Shown here in pieces: positions 1 to 12,312 of a stretch of DNA of 64,000 nt. The notes below the pieces were generated by a model. The model worked only from the letters and a program-made list of their open reading frames with translations, did no database searches and had not been told where the DNA came from. The stretch's first letter is position 1, and every line of letters starts with the position of its first letter. The stretch comes from Paramecium pentaurelia (taxonomy: Eukaryota; Ciliophora; Oligohymenophorea; Peniculida; Parameciidae). The stretch is from contig CAJJDO010000136.1 in assembly GCA_905183005.1 (NCBI GenBank), positions 246,591 through 310,590 on the forward strand, in the 5' to 3' direction. Both the position numbers and the translations under genes were made by a program.

Positions 1-609
1 GAAGGGGCTTTGAACATATGAATTGTGAAGCAGAACGAGTAGGTATTCGTTAAAAATTTGTTAGTTCATTTCCAAACTATCGATTACGTGTGGTCATAAA
101 GTTATTATATGACACTCTCACATAATTGTTCTCGTTGTTCTGCTTCATTAATATTTAAATTAACTGTTATAATTAAAAATTTTCACATTTTCATATAGAT
201 TCATAAATCAATATATTCTTAGACAAGTAAATATACAACAAGAGAAGAATTCTACTTTACAACATTCTTTATATTTATAGCTTACTCCCTTATTCACTTA
301 TTCTTCATTTAATTAAAGTATGTTCAATCTCCCATAATTAACATATTCATCAATATGATTGGCTGATACCTTTCTAGCAAAATTATATTTAGTAATTGAA
401 ACATTCAATTTAAAGATATCTTTTCATAGAGTGATATTAAACAATAAATAATGGTTGTTACTTTACTTGCATTAAAGCAAAATAAATTAAAATCCTTTGA
501 ATTCTGTAATTTTTAAGAATCTAAAGAGGGATATAGTTTTCTGAATACATATCCCTAAATAAGGCTGTAATGAATATATTTATTAGTATTTAAGTCTTTT
601 CATCCACAT

Positions 610-900
610 ACCTTAAATTACTTAATAATTCTATTCAAAAGTACTTCTACAGATTTCTCTTTAAAACCCTATATAGAAATAGTGTTCTATAACTAGAGAC
701 AATATAATGAAATATTTAGAAAGCAAACTTAGAATTTCATCAAATTCAAAAATACTTCTTCAACCTCCTTCACTTATATAGTTTATTATAATCTAACATT
801 CTTAAAAAATGTTGATTTCCTGAAGGAGTCTCAAATTCCTTATTCTAGAAATGATGATATGGTGTACTATTTAAATAATTCTCTTAAAATCAGTCTCATC
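610..900 (-). pseudogene. possible degenerate protein-kinase relic in a gene-poor stretch (1-1302)
   Basis: The first 1.3 kb has no gene I can support. Read on the minus strand from about 900, there is a frame that faintly recalls a kinase N-lobe: an E-G-G near 765 where the hinge region would be, followed after a TGA by an I-G-F and an R-E-I-C that could be the remains of an HRD loop. The TGA interrupts the frame, no Gly loop or DFG can be seen, and no micro-intron repairs it. It could be a decayed kinase copy or chance similarity in AT-rich DNA. Bases 27-146 also contain an imperfect inverted repeat (gaagcagaacgag / ctcgttgttctgcttc). Confidence 0.2.
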
Positions 901-1302
901 ATAGATAAACTCTGAAGCTAATCATTTAAATAATTTACTTATGAAAATAGTCTTATAGGTAATTAGATTGTCAGTCAAATAAGTTTAAATCTGTAGGTTG
1001 AGTAAACATTTGAGTAATAAAATTGTTATTGATTTTTGTTAGATATTCAAAGTTTTTAATGAAAAAATATTGGCTAAATAATATTAATTGCAATTTTGTT
1101 GGATTAGAAATAATATTTATAAACAAAAAAGATAAAATTAAATAAATTTAATATTTGTTTATCGACTAAATACAAAATTGAGAATGAAAAAAGAAGATAC
1201 AATATAACTTAGAGTTATTTCAAGAGAAGTTATTCTTTATTTAGTATTATTAACATTTTGTGAGTCATACTTTAATATCAAAATTATAATTAATTAAGTA
1301 AG

Positions 1303-1664
1303 TCATTTATAAGCGTCTGCATCTGGCTGAATTTACTTTAGTTAGACACCTGACTATTAGAGTTTAAGAAGGTGGTTCCCACGCTAGGATGCAAATCTTT
1401 ATGAGATTTCATATAATTCAGTTTTCTTCTGTTCCAGTTGATATTTTAATTATCTTTAATCAGATTCCAATCTTTCTATTAACGCATCTCTCTCTCTTAT
1501 AATTAATTCGAAAGTGGCATCTGTTATGATGTACTATTGACTACTCTATTGAGTATCCTACATTATTTTAGACTACATTAGAATGATTGTCTTACTTAAG
1601 GTTTCTCTTAGTAATCAGTGTCTCTTTGTTTCGAAGATCTCTTGATAGGTTATGACTTATCCAT
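1303..1664 (-). CDS. small coiled-coil protein, unknown function (112 aa)
   Basis: This is a two-exon gene with one 23-nt intron (1573-1595, GTAAG...TAG). Removing it leaves 113 whole codons. The start ATG at 1664 is the first in frame, and the stop TGA is at 1303-1305. The protein is basic at the N-terminus. From about residue 45 it is rich in Glu, Arg, Leu and Gln (for example LIIRERDALIERLESDQRQL), which suggests one coiled coil. No catalytic motif is seen and I do not recognise the family. Its start codon lies only 29 bp from that of the divergent RRM gene, so the two must share a very small promoter. Confidence 0.7.
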
Positions 1665-1693
1665 TTAATATATTAATAATTTTTATATATTTA

Positions 1694-2147
1694 ATGTTCA
1701 ATAACCCATACCCAAACCCCATGTTTAATAATCAGTATTTTGAATTGATTCGAGATAATTAGTAATTTCAACCTTAAAAGGAGTCCACTCATTCTCTTTA
1801 TGTCGATGGTAAGATCTTTAATATATACAATAGGAATTCCAAATGATGCACAAGAACGAGAAGTGGCACGTATTTAAAACTTCATATCCTTTAGATATAT
1901 TTCGTCCTTATCCAGGGTTCCAAAGAGTCCGTCTGATTAAAAAGTAAACTCAAAAAGGAAGAGAATATTTGCTTTGCTTTGTAGATTTCGATGATGCCTT
2001 TTAAGCTACTATTGTGATGCAAACTCTTTAAGTGAACTTAAACCATTTTACATTTCATAGGGATACCGTTTCGATAAAAATGACAAGACAGGCCTCAAGA
2101 TTTATTTTGCAAATAACCCGAAACAAGAGAAGCAAAACAAAAAATGA
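1694..2147 (+). CDS. RRM protein of the RBPMS / couch-potato type (124 aa)
   Basis: Three introns (25, 25 and 29 nt) split this small gene; splicing gives 125 whole codons ending at TGA 2145-2147. The protein is an N-terminal Asn/Gln-rich tail plus one RNA-recognition motif. RNP2 reads SLYVDGIP. The stretch IFRPYPGFQRVRLIKK matches the FRPFKGYEGSLIKL-like signature of the RBPMS family, followed by a YLLCFVDFDD strand (RNP1 position) and a closing GYRFDKNDKTGLKIYFAN segment. RBPMS proteins bind tandem CAC motifs in mRNA 3'UTRs, often as dimers; that role is inferred from the family. The gene converges on the CDPK gene, with 25 bp between the stop codons. Confidence 0.85.
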
Positions 2148-2172
2148 CATACTAAAGTATATAAAGAGTAAT

Positions 2173-3873
2173 TCATTATTTGAACATACCATAAAATTCT
2201 TCTTCTGTGATATAGGACTTATCTGTAGGATTCAACAAATGCCATAAATTTACTTATTTTCTCCCCATAAGATGACAAAAATCAGATTCTGAAAATTTGC
2301 CATCTTAATCAGCATCAATTAATTAAAAGCATAATTTCTGGCATTTTCGAGTCTGGATTTTTTCACTTGCAACAGAGGCAGCCAAAAATTCTATTTGTTA
2401 TTTAAAAAAACTAAACCTTTATAAGTTAATGTATCATCTTATTATTTATTCAGACTTGAGAATAGATTGTCAATTAGTTTAGATTAATTTTCAATATTAA
2501 GATTGTAACTTTTAATAGTTTGTTTTAATTCTTATTTAGAAATCTATCCATCCTAATCTCTATCCAAACATAAAAATGTTTATATAGCTTAACCAGAATC
2601 ATCTGAATTCTAAACATAATAAGTTATTAATGAAAAAATGAGTTCTTCAAAGAGAGAAGTACTGTGATAATTCAATAATTTTAAGATTACCTAAGGATTT
2701 CAAATAAATAAATACAGATTAATTTAATTTAAACCCTTAATTAAATTTGGCAAACCAATCTTCATGTAATGCTTATTAAGCAGTAATTCTTTTATTAGGA
2801 TTCACTTATAACATTTTACTTAAGAGACTTTTTAATTCTGGACTAATGCCTTAATCAAAAGTGAAATGACCACTAATTATCGCATTCTTCATTTCTTAAT
2901 CAGTCTTACCTATAAATGGATAGCGTTTATGAACCATATAAAATAAGGTCACTCCACAAGCCCAAATATCAATTTATTTGCCATAATCCTTTTGAAATAT
3001 TTCTGGAGCCATAAAGTACATCTAAATAAATATCATTATTTACAGATCCCAATTAAGAACTTAACTTCTTATTTTTTTTAATCTTAGTTGATATTCCAAA
3101 GTCTATCAACTTAATCCAATCATTTCCATTGTTGTATTGATATAATATATTTTCTGGTTTAATATCTCTATGTACTACTCCTTAATGATGAATGTAACCA
3201 ATAGCTAATAATAATTGATTTATTATTTTGGATGCCTTCTCTTCTGTAAATTTAGCATTTGATATATCTTCCTATAAATCTATTCCTGATATGAATCTAA
3301 AATACACAATTAATCTTACTCAATAATCATATTGTAATTTTGATCATCTTAAAATACTTCTAAAGCCTTTACTATAAATGGATGATCCAATTTCTCTAAT
3401 ATTTCCATCTCTCTCAATGACTTCCTACATGCCAAACTCTATTTCTTTTTAACTTATTTCATAGCTCTCAATTAATCTAATATATTAAACTTAACTCTAC
3501 TTGTCAATTTATTCCTCACCAAATACACTTTACCATAACTACCTACTCCCAACAACCTCTCATTTGAATAAAAATCCAAGTAGTTGCGGTTTCTAAGTTT
3601 TACAAAATCATCTGATGTGATGTGTAATTTTGATATTAGAGGAGAATCATTTTAAGTTTGTGAATTCAATGAAACATCTGGAGAACGTAAAACAATTGAT
3701 TTAGTATCACTCCTCTCTTTTTCGTAATCACATGAAGAAACTGAATCATAAACAATCTCATCCCCAGAATACTGTTATTACACTATCGGTTTCTCTAATT
3801 GTGTAGATGCACACAAATAAGTATTGTAATGAATATGATTACGTATTGGTTTTGTTTTACAACTTGATCCCAT
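2173..3873 (-). CDS. calcium-dependent protein kinase (CDPK), 534 aa
   Basis: Four micro-introns (23, 22, 25 and 26 nt) are removed to give 535 codons. The N-terminus MGSSC fits N-myristoylation plus palmitoylation, so it is probably membrane-attached. The kinase domain has a Gly loop (GVGSYGKV, about residue 110), HRDIKPEN, DFG and an MAPE activation-segment end, so it should be active. A junction segment and four EF-hands follow. Two hands are canonical (DRDQDGQISKQE and DADQDGKFSESD); the other two (NKQQDDTLTYKE and NPTDKSYITEEE) have lost some ligands. CDPKs are the main Ca2+-stimulated Ser/Thr kinases of ciliates and are linked there to ciliary and secretory control; the exact substrate is unknown. 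Confidence 0.95.
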
Positions 3874-4613
3874 TTATTATATATTATTATAAATCGAAAA
3901 TGTATTAATTTAATATTATATACAAAGTCTGTATTTTGAAATTGTGTTATTCTTTATATATCATCAATATCTATTCATTATTATCATTTATTCTTAAAAT
4001 ATTAAAAAATAGAAATTAATTATTTATCATCTAATCAAAGTTCAAGTTATATTCAGTTCAAAACCAATCATTTTTCAAAATTGTTTTATTCATTTTTTTT
4101 AAAGTATTTAATAAACTTAAATATTTTACAATCTGAATTAATAAAAAAAGTTTTATATTAATTAAATAATTAATATTTCATGTAATTTATTTATTATTGT
4201 TCTACTACTAATTTTTAATAAATAATGATAATTATTTTCTCGATCAAATTATCTTCTTCCTTATGAATTATTATAATAATTATTACCTAAAATATGTAAA
4301 TTTATAAAATTTAAACAATGAATAGACATTCCAATTTTTAATAGACTTTTTTTAACTTCTTCTATTCTTTTCTATGAATTTATATTTTGTAAATTTAAAA
4401 TAGATTAAGAATTCTCTTTTACTTTATTACTATTAGATAAACAAGTAGGGCTTTGTTAATTTTTGAATATTAATAGTAGAGAGAATAATTATGGTCGATA
4501 GAATAATATTCAAAATAATCATGATAAATTTAATAATATCACAAATAGAATAATTTTTATAGGCTCCATATTTAAATGCCAAAAATAAAGCAACATCAAT
4601 TTAAATAATATAA
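3874..4613. other. intergenic, no gene seen
   Basis: This 740-bp stretch is extremely AT-rich and lies between the 5' end of the CDPK gene and the first secreted-protein gene. I see no frame with coding character on either strand. It must hold both divergent promoters, but no distinct element can be picked out. Confidence 0.5.
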
Positions 4614-6053
4614 ATGAAAGAAATCATTGTATTTATCTAATTCATTGTCATTGCAATAAGCTAAAGCTAAAGTAATGATTAAATTGATTGCAATAAATAT
4701 TTGTCTAAATTTGGAACTAAAGAATCACCCCTTGCTTTTAGTGGAGATGCAATTTATTTTTAAGAATTTAATGAAGTCTAAATTAATGTTAAATATACTG
4801 ATATACTTTTTGATGATCCACTTTATTTTGGTTTAGTTTAAGAAGATGGAAAATAACCAGAAACAACATGTCTTAAACTTAAAGTGTTATCCTTCACTGA
4901 CACTCATCACTAATCTTCTAAATAATTATCAGACTTAAAAATTACCACATCAAACAATACAATTAATAAATGGAGATAGTATTAATTCAAAATACCAGCT
5001 TCAGAATTGTAATCTAACATAATTGATAATAATATCATTTATAATGGATTCTATTCATTTATTATGGAAACCAAAAATCAAGAAGCTATTAAGCATGAAT
5101 TTAACTTTGATTTCACTCTTACTGTTAATTTACCTTCTTAAATACAAATTGATACTTCATTCAAATTTTAACTTAAGGATTAATTAACAAATATCAATCC
5201 TCCCCAATCCAAATTATTATGGTGTAGTAACATTACTTGCTAATCTGTTTTAAATGAATCCCCATTTATTCGCTTAAATGATACATTTGTTATAAAATAA
5301 GTGATTATCGATAGTGGAATTACTAATTAATATCTGAACAATACTCAAGTATGGTATATTGGTTATGGTTTGAATAAAAAAGCAACACCAATTTAAATCA
5401 TTAATACAACTCCAGGATAAGTTATACTTGAATTAAAAGCAGAAATTGTTTGGTAAAAAATAAGTATTAATGTTACTTCTTCTTTATCTGGAAGTCCTTC
5501 TATCAATAATGTTGAAAATATTATTGAAACTAGTTTTAAACCACTGGACTCTAGCCCAGAATATCCATATTAGAATGATTCTGTTATAAGATGGTGTTCT
5601 GATATATCATGTTAAACTTTTTTAGATGAAATTCCAAATTTACACTTGAATGATTAGTTCATTATTTAACAAGCTGTTATAAACAAAGATTATGATGACT
5701 TTTTTATATCTGATACCGAAGTCTGGTTAATTGGCACAGGATTGAATAAGAAAGCCTAACCAATTAGGGTTATTAATAATGTTTAAAAATAAGTTATTAT
5801 TGAATTAAAAGCTGAAGTTATTTGGACAAATTTAACAATTAAAGTTACTTCTTATATAAAAGATTCATCTCAATAAATTTCAGGAGAAATTAATTAAATA
5901 CAATGTATAAAACCTGAAGGATAGGAGACTTGTGGGACTTGTAAGGAAGAATGTACCATTAATGGATTTGCTAGAGATGAATGCGAAGAATGCTATAATT
6001 ATTAATTCACAGCATTCTTAAATATGATATTATTGTTTTTGTTAAATATTTGA
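4614..6053 (+). CDS. secreted, probably lipid-anchored paralog A with duplicated module (479 aa)
   Basis: An intronless ORF of 480 codons. It begins with a hydrophobic signal peptide (MKEIIVFIQFIVIAIS) and ends with a hydrophobic tail after a Cys cluster (ARDECEECYNYQ), as GPI-anchored proteins do. It belongs to the same family as 6721-7875 and 9676-10827: shared landmarks are CNKYLxKFG, LxFxGD, a YFGLVQEDGK-like block and a WC...C...LHLND...TEVW module. In this copy the WC...EVW module occurs twice (about residues 203-315 and 327-440), while the other two have one. The family is unknown to me. A cell-surface or extracellular binding role is inferred only from the signal, cysteines and tail. 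Confidence 0.85.
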
Positions 6054-6720
6054 ATTATCAATATTTCATATTTTATTCATATTCAAAAGGATAAACGAAA
6101 AATCATTTACATCATATTTTCTCATAAAAATTTATTATTTTGCTTAATATACAAATATATTTTCAATTAATAAATATAGACAAATCTTCATTTACTTTAA
6201 TTTGAATGTTGTCTTTGAAGTTGTATTTACTTAATTACGAATCCAATTAAAAAATCAACCTATATATGATAGATAGATTTAATTAATTTCAATTAGGTTT
6301 TAAATCTGTTAAAATAACAAATTTAACTATTGAATTATAACATTTCATTAATTGTTTATATTAAAAATAAAATATCAAATAAATCCAACCTGATTGAAAT
6401 CGATTAAAATAATGAATGATTACATTATAAGCATAATTAATGGCAAGAATTCTTAATGAAATATGAATGAAGAATAATAAAACACAAATATAAATATCAT
6501 TTTTTAGAATATAAAGTATAATTTTTTTCTTGCAATTTTTATGATTAGGATTTGTAAAATTTATTTATGAATCTTCTTTTCTGACATAATATTACTTTAA
6601 TTAGGTATATCTTTCAAAGAATTGAAATAATTTTGATAGTATCTTAAATAGAATAACAAAATCAAAATTGAGTTTCTTTAATGGATGATAGTAATAAAAA
6701 ATTAAATTAAATTAATCTCT
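6054..6720. other. intergenic between tandem paralogs, no gene seen
   Basis: A 667-bp AT-rich gap between two tandem secreted-protein genes. It is longer than the usual spacing in this window. No frame on either strand resembles the flanking paralogs or has coding character. Confidence 0.5.
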
Positions 6721-7875
6721 ATGAAAATTATTGTATTTTTAATTGTCTTATTTGCTATTGGATCAACAACTTAAAGATTAAACCCTAGTGGTTTAGAGTG
6801 TAACAAATATTTGGAAAAATTTGGAACTGCTAATAATTCAGATGGATCGGGTGCAACAAAACTTGCTTTCTCAGGAGATGTTTACTTCATTCCAGGAACT
6901 GCTAATTTAAAGGTAAATTTAAGATATTCTGATGTTGATTTATTTAATGATCCAAAATATTTTGGTCTTGTTTAAGAAGATGGAAAGTCAGCAGAAGAAA
7001 CATGTCTTGATCTTAAATTATTTAAATACACATCAAACCTTTATGCTGATGGTGTAGAAGTTACTGATTTAAAAATAACACCATCAAACAACTTCTAAAA
7101 ATAATGGAGATATTATTCATTCATAATTCCAGGTGCAGAATTTAGTACAAGATTAGTTTAGACAACTAATTCTAACTAATTTCTATACAAAGGATATTAT
7201 GCTATTGCTTATTATGCTGCTAATTCTATTTAACTTTAATATACATTCTATTTTGAATTTACAGCCATTGTTGATCGAAATACTGGTTTATCAGAAGCAG
7301 CATTTAAGCCATTAAGTAGAAAAGCAACTGCAACATGTAATCCTTTTGAATAATGTGATCCTAATGGTGATAGTATTTTAAAATGGTGCAAAGATCTCAC
7401 ATGTACTTCATTCGAAACACCTGACCTTCATTTAAATGATATATTTGTTTTATAGTAGGTTATGAACACTGCTGATAAGGATGAATATTATTTAGTTGAT
7501 ACTGAAGTTTGGTATAGTGGTGATGGAATTCTTAAATAAGCAACTCCACTTTCAGTGATTAATAACGTAAAAGGATAAGTGATTGTTTAATTAAAAGCTG
7601 AAGTAGTTTGGAATAATGTGAATGTTTAAGTTTCTTCTATTTTATCTACTAGTTTAACATAAGGAAGAAGATTATTAACTTAAGTTACTTATGATACATT
7701 TACAGGATTAACACAATAGATAAAATGTATTAAAGCTGAATAAACAGAAACATGTCCCTCATGTGAATAAGAATGTGAAACTAATGGATTTGCTCATGAT
7801 GGATGTGAGGCTTGCAGTCAATCAAATTTAATTCCATTATTAATTTTAATTTCTTGGTTATTCATAGTAATTTGA
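6721..7875 (+). CDS. secreted, probably lipid-anchored paralog B (384 aa)
   Basis: An intronless ORF of 385 codons. It has a signal peptide (MKIIVFLIVLFAIGS), a first domain with LAFSGDVYFIPGTANLKVNL and an FGLVQEDGK block, a second module (WCKDLTCTSF...LHLNDIFVLQQV...TEVWYSG), then a Cys-rich segment (C-x2-C-x3-C near residue 350, then NGFAHDGCEACSQ) and a C-terminal hydrophobic stretch. The layout suggests export and GPI anchoring. It lies in tandem with paralog A, and an inverted third copy is 1.8 kb downstream, so the cluster arose by local duplication. Function is unknown. Confidence 0.85.
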
Positions 7876-8557
7876 TTGATATTATCTATATTTTTATTAT
7901 AACATAATAAAGTTGTCATCTATTCATCTAAAGAAATAAAAATTCTACATTAAATTAAATTGAAATTCTTATATCAAAAATGAAGAATATAATAGTAGAG
8001 AATATAATTAATAAATTAAATACATTATAGAATATTTTCTTAAGATATTTAATGACATATGTTACCATGATTATTAAATCTAAATAATTAAAAAATTTTA
8101 TTGAAAAATATCAATCATATTAGAGATTAATTTTATTTAAATAATTGTAGAATTCAAATTAATAATGAGGGATCTAAAAAATAAGGTTAATTAATTATTT
8201 AAATTTATTTTAATAAATAAAAAGTATAGGTATTAGTCATGATTCATATTTTAATTTAAAATGATCTTTAATATACAATTGTTAAATTAGATACTATAAG
8301 AAAACTTAAATTGATTATGAATAATTTAATTAATTCTTCATTTTATATGAAATTAGAAATTATTAATATCTATTGTTAATTAAATATATTAATAAAATTC
8401 TTTTTTCTGTATTTCTAATCAATCTTTATCTTCTTTAAGAGTTTAACAATAGTGAATTAAGTTTTTAACTCAATTCAACTTTAAATGATATTTAAAAATA
8501 TGTTTGATTTTATTAAATAAACAATCATTATATGATGATGAATCAATTTAATTAAAC
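7876..8557. other. intergenic, no gene seen
   Basis: A 680-bp AT-rich spacer between converging genes. I found no coding frame, RNA gene or clear repeat. Confidence 0.45.
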
Positions 8558-8914
8558 TCATAGTAAAGGCATTTTTGGTAATAAATCACTAGTGAATCGG
8601 ATAGCATTTGAATAACTAATATTATTTTACAATTAATACTCCCCCTCTATGGCTAGCTTTTTTCTCATAAATAATGTTCTTAAATTAGTTTATCCTTTAG
8701 AAAAGCATACCATATCGTCATCTTAAATGTTGAAAATAGTATCAGCATCTTTACTTGTATCTGGTATTACTTTTTTATTATCTGAATCAATTAACCAAAG
8801 TTTATGTTCAGATCCTTTAAGTACTTTGAAGCAAATCTTGCCTTTAACTTTCTTTTTCAACTTATCAGATATACCCTTTTAAGCCATAAATTCAAAAATT
8901 GGATCAGAATGCAT
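8558..8914 (-). CDS. SCP2 sterol-transfer domain protein (118 aa)
   Basis: A single-exon gene of 119 codons. The whole protein is one SCP2-like fold: it opens with FEFMAQKGISDKLKKKVKG and carries the family's D-A-D-T-I-F-N-I, DDDMVCFSKGQ, L-R-T-L-F-M and K-L-A-I-E-G-E-Y blocks in the usual order. These match the SCP2 pattern of a DxTxxL strand, a GKxxxxxAFxxGKLKIxG helix-strand unit and a short tail. SCP2 domains bind fatty acyl-CoA, sterols or phospholipids and move them between membranes, commonly in peroxisomes. The C-terminus here (LLPKMPLL) is not a clear PTS1 signal, so the location is open. Confidence 0.8.
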
Positions 8915-9675
8915 TATTTTATTAATATTAATAATTAATAAGAATACACATTAACAATAATCTCTTTTTAACCATAGTTAAGAAGATAATAAACATATGA
9001 AATTAAAAAAATAGTATTAAACTTAAACTATTGACATTCAATATCTTTTATTATTGATCAACTAATAAAAATCATTAAAGAATTTCTATAAGTAATAAAG
9101 AAATCATTATTCATAATATTTTTATTATCATACTTTTCAATTAAAAAAATATAATGACAAATTCTTATCAGAAATATGGATATGATTTATTATTTTTCTT
9201 TGAAATTCATTCTGATCAAGATGAACAAAATGCCCCAGGAGTATTATTTATTGAATTTATATCCTTTCAAAAAAGCCACATAGATAAAAAAACTAATCAA
9301 TCTAAAAAATTTTATTGCTTCTTTTTTACTTAAAAAAAATAATTTTAATGCTCATTATTTTCCTTAATATTTTATAATAAGATTTCTTAATCTATTATAA
9401 TATCAATATATTTGTCCAATTTTTTGGATCAATTGAATTTTAATATAAAATCAACATCATGCTTTGTATTCTACTCTTGACAAGATTAAAATGAAATTAT
9501 ATTTATGCTAAACTATAAGTAAATTATTAATCCCTTAACTTTTTAGAATGTAAAAAAATAAGCTATTTTAACATTTTTTTAATGAAATAAAATTTAGCTA
9601 AGTAAAGAAAAGCTTATTAATATTATGATAAAACTTGAAAAATTGATTTAATTTAATTTATTCTCAATGACTGAA
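8915..9675. other. intergenic, no gene seen
   Basis: About 760 bp of AT-rich sequence between the SCP2 gene start and the stop of the third secreted paralog. There is a slightly GC-richer patch around 9170-9250, but no sustained frame. Confidence 0.4.
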
Positions 9676-10827
9676 TCATATTGTTAAAACTAGCAATAAA
9701 GCCAAGAAAATAAATACTATCTATTATTAGGATAAAAAACATTCTTCGCATTCACCATGAGCAAATCCATTAGCATCACATTCTTATTCACATGTAGGAC
9801 ATGCCTCTTCTCCTTTAGCTTTAATACACTCAATTTCTTAAGTTTCTCCAATTAGTGGATCGTACTTAGTTTAAACTAACATTCTTCTACTTTCTGTTTA
9901 TGTAGTTGATAAGGTTGAAATAACTTTGATAGTGACTGATTACCATGCAATTTCTGCCATCAATTCAATAATAACTTATCCTGTGTTGTTATTATTTATA
10001 GAAATTGGTGTTGCTCTCTTATTCAAACCAACTCCTGTAAACCAAACCTCAGTTCCTGTCAAATAATAACCAGACCATTCTTCTCTTGTAATAACTTATT
10101 AGAGGAAAAACCGATCATATTAATGAAGATTTGGAGATGTAAATGAAGTGCATGTTGAATCAGTGCACCACTTTAAATAAGTATCATCTCTCCCTTTGCA
10201 GTCTATCATCCCGAATGTATGTGAGTATCTCTCATTAAAAGGTGTGAATAATGCATCAACTGCAGCTCCTGTTCTTTTATCTATAGTAAGAGATAATTCA
10301 AAATAGAATGTATATTAGATTTCCATTAGACCAACTGGATAATAACCAATAGCATAAAGTCCTTCATATATGAATTAATTGGAATTAGCTGTCTCAACTA
10401 ATCTATTTTTGAATTCATTTCTTGGAATAGTGAATGAATAATATCTCCATTATTTTTCCTAATTTTTTGATGATGTTATCGGTAAGTCCTTGACTTCAAC
10501 TGAATAATTTGATGTAAATTTAAATAATTTAAGTTCAAGACAAACTGTGTCCTCTGTTTTTCCATCTTCCTTAACAAAACCAAAAAATATTGGGTCATCA
10601 AAAAATTCCACATCAGAATATCTTACATTAACCTTTGCATCATTTGTTCCTGTAATAAAGGAAACATCTCCTGTAAAAGCAAGCTTAGAAGGACCTATAC
10701 CATTTGGTAAATCTACATTTCCGAATTTATTCAAATAATTGTTACATTCATAATTATAGATGCTAAATCTTGATTCTAAACTTAATTCAATTACAAGTAA
10801 GATTGTAATAATGAATATTGGTTCCAT
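9676..10827 (-). CDS. secreted, probably lipid-anchored paralog C, inverted copy (383 aa)
   Basis: An intronless ORF of 384 codons on the opposite strand to paralogs A and B. The signal peptide (MEPIFIITILLVIELSL) is followed by the family blocks CNNYLNKFG, LAFTGDVSFITGTNDAKV, a GFVKEDGK motif, one WCTDSTCTSF...LHQYDRFFLQQV module with TEVWFTG, then C-P-T-C-EQEC and NGFAHGECEEC, and a hydrophobic tail (IVFIFLALLLVL). By eye it is closer to paralog B than to A. As for its paralogs, the surface location is inferred and the function is unknown. Confidence 0.85.
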
Positions 10828-11311
10828 TTAATAAATAATAAATTTCTTTCAAAATTTTTTGTTTTATATCACAAAAATTGTAATTATTCTATTTAAAAAC
10901 CTTTTCAAAACTAAATTTCTATTTTTAGGAACTAGATATAAATATAATTAATAATCGTTTTTAATCAAGGATAATTGGATTCTTAATTAATACTTTTATT
11001 AAATAGAGATTGATATTTAAATAAATTTGAAAAAAGTATCTATTATATAAGGTATTATAAAATTTAAAACTAAAATTACTTGGACTTAAATGTTATGAAC
11101 ATGAATACACAGCATTAATATAAATTAGCTAAATTAATATTTTATCCAAAGAAAATAATTTATATTAAATTACTAACTTTATTAACCACTTATAATATCT
11201 ATAAATAAGTATTATATCTTATATGAAGAGTAAAAAGTATTCAATAATATATTTATGTTTCATAATAAATTCATATTAATTATATCAATAATAATAATAA
11301 TAATAGCTATA
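10828..11311. other. intergenic, no gene seen
   Basis: A 484-bp AT-rich gap upstream of paralog C and downstream of the phosphatase pair. No feature can be supported. Confidence 0.45.
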
Positions 11312-12302
11312 TCACAGAAAATAATCAGGTACAGGATGTCTTCCAATTAATCCTCTTTATTCAACATTTGCTGCTAAGAAAATTTTGAATCTTTTTTCTA
11401 AATTATCATCCAATTCTAATATTGATGCTTAATTTCCTACACGATAACAGTAATTTGGAGCACTCCATACTGTTAATAATTAATCATCAAACATAGTTTT
11501 ATATCCTTCTAATACAAGTTAATGAGCACGACATATAAAATCATAATTATTAGTTTTATTGAATTCTTTAGTTATATCTCCTCCAAATATATATCCAGCT
11601 CCTCTTGGAGATACTCCCCATCCAATAATATCTTCAGGATCACTCCATAAAAGATCACACATTGCTCCTTCATGAGGAACTTCCTATTTTCTATCTAAAG
11701 ATTTCACCTAAAATATTATAGTATACAATAATTTTACATCATCAATTTCAACAATATTTGGAGATAATCCTCCATGTACACAAAATACTCTATTTTCAAT
11801 TACAGCACTAATTGTCAGATAATCAAAAACATCTGTGCAATGCCTCCAAATATTTGCAGAACCATATTTACGTTGACATTCATCATAAAATCCATATACT
11901 TATGTTGTTTATCTTGATTCATGATTTCCTCTTATTCTTAAAATACATAGTAATTATTACATTGTTATTCTATCAGGAAAACGAACTTTGAATGCTAATA
12001 ATAAAAGAAATGTTTCAACACTATTAAATCCGCGGTCAACTAAATCTCCTAAAAAAAGATAATTAGTATCTGGACAATCTCCTCCTACTTTAAATAATTC
12101 AATTAAATCATGAAATTATCCATGAATATCACCACAAACCTAATATCTATATATTTTATACTGTGACTGGAGTATGAACAATTTCTACATTACTTTCTGA
12201 AATTAGAATTTCTTTTGCTTTAGTACATAGAGATATCACTTCCTATTCATTTAAAAATTGACAATTCTTTAATTTTGTAATCCATTAATCTAAATCACTC
12301 AT
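11312..12302 (-). CDS. PP4-type Ser/Thr phosphatase catalytic subunit, diverged copy (304 aa)
   Basis: Three introns (22, 24 and 30 nt) give 305 codons. The PPP-family metal and catalytic motifs are all present: GDIHGQFHD, GDLVDRG, RGNHESR, the HGGL loop, and the SAPNYCYR near the end. The C-terminus is PDYFL, the conserved tail of PP2A, PP4 and PP6 that is carboxymethylated in the family. ETFLLLLAFKVRFPDRITI and DRKQEVPHEG point to PP4 rather than PP2A. It is clearly more diverged than the neighbouring copy (for example YCYRVGN for YCYRCGN), but the active site is intact. Its ATG sits 10 bp after the stop codon of the upstream copy. Confidence 0.9.
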
Positions 12303-12312
12303 AAATATTTAT

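Noticed and set aside
1..140. Transposon end or telomere-proximal element
   Set aside because: There is an imperfect inverted repeat but no transposase, no target duplication and no G/T-rich telomere repeats.
2032..2247. 71-residue plus-strand ORF
   Set aside because: It spans an intron and the last exon of the RRM gene in the wrong frame and runs into the CDPK gene.
10459..10827. 122-residue secreted protein as a complete gene
   Set aside because: The frame continues past TAA (Gln) to a TGA at 9676; it is only the N-terminal third.
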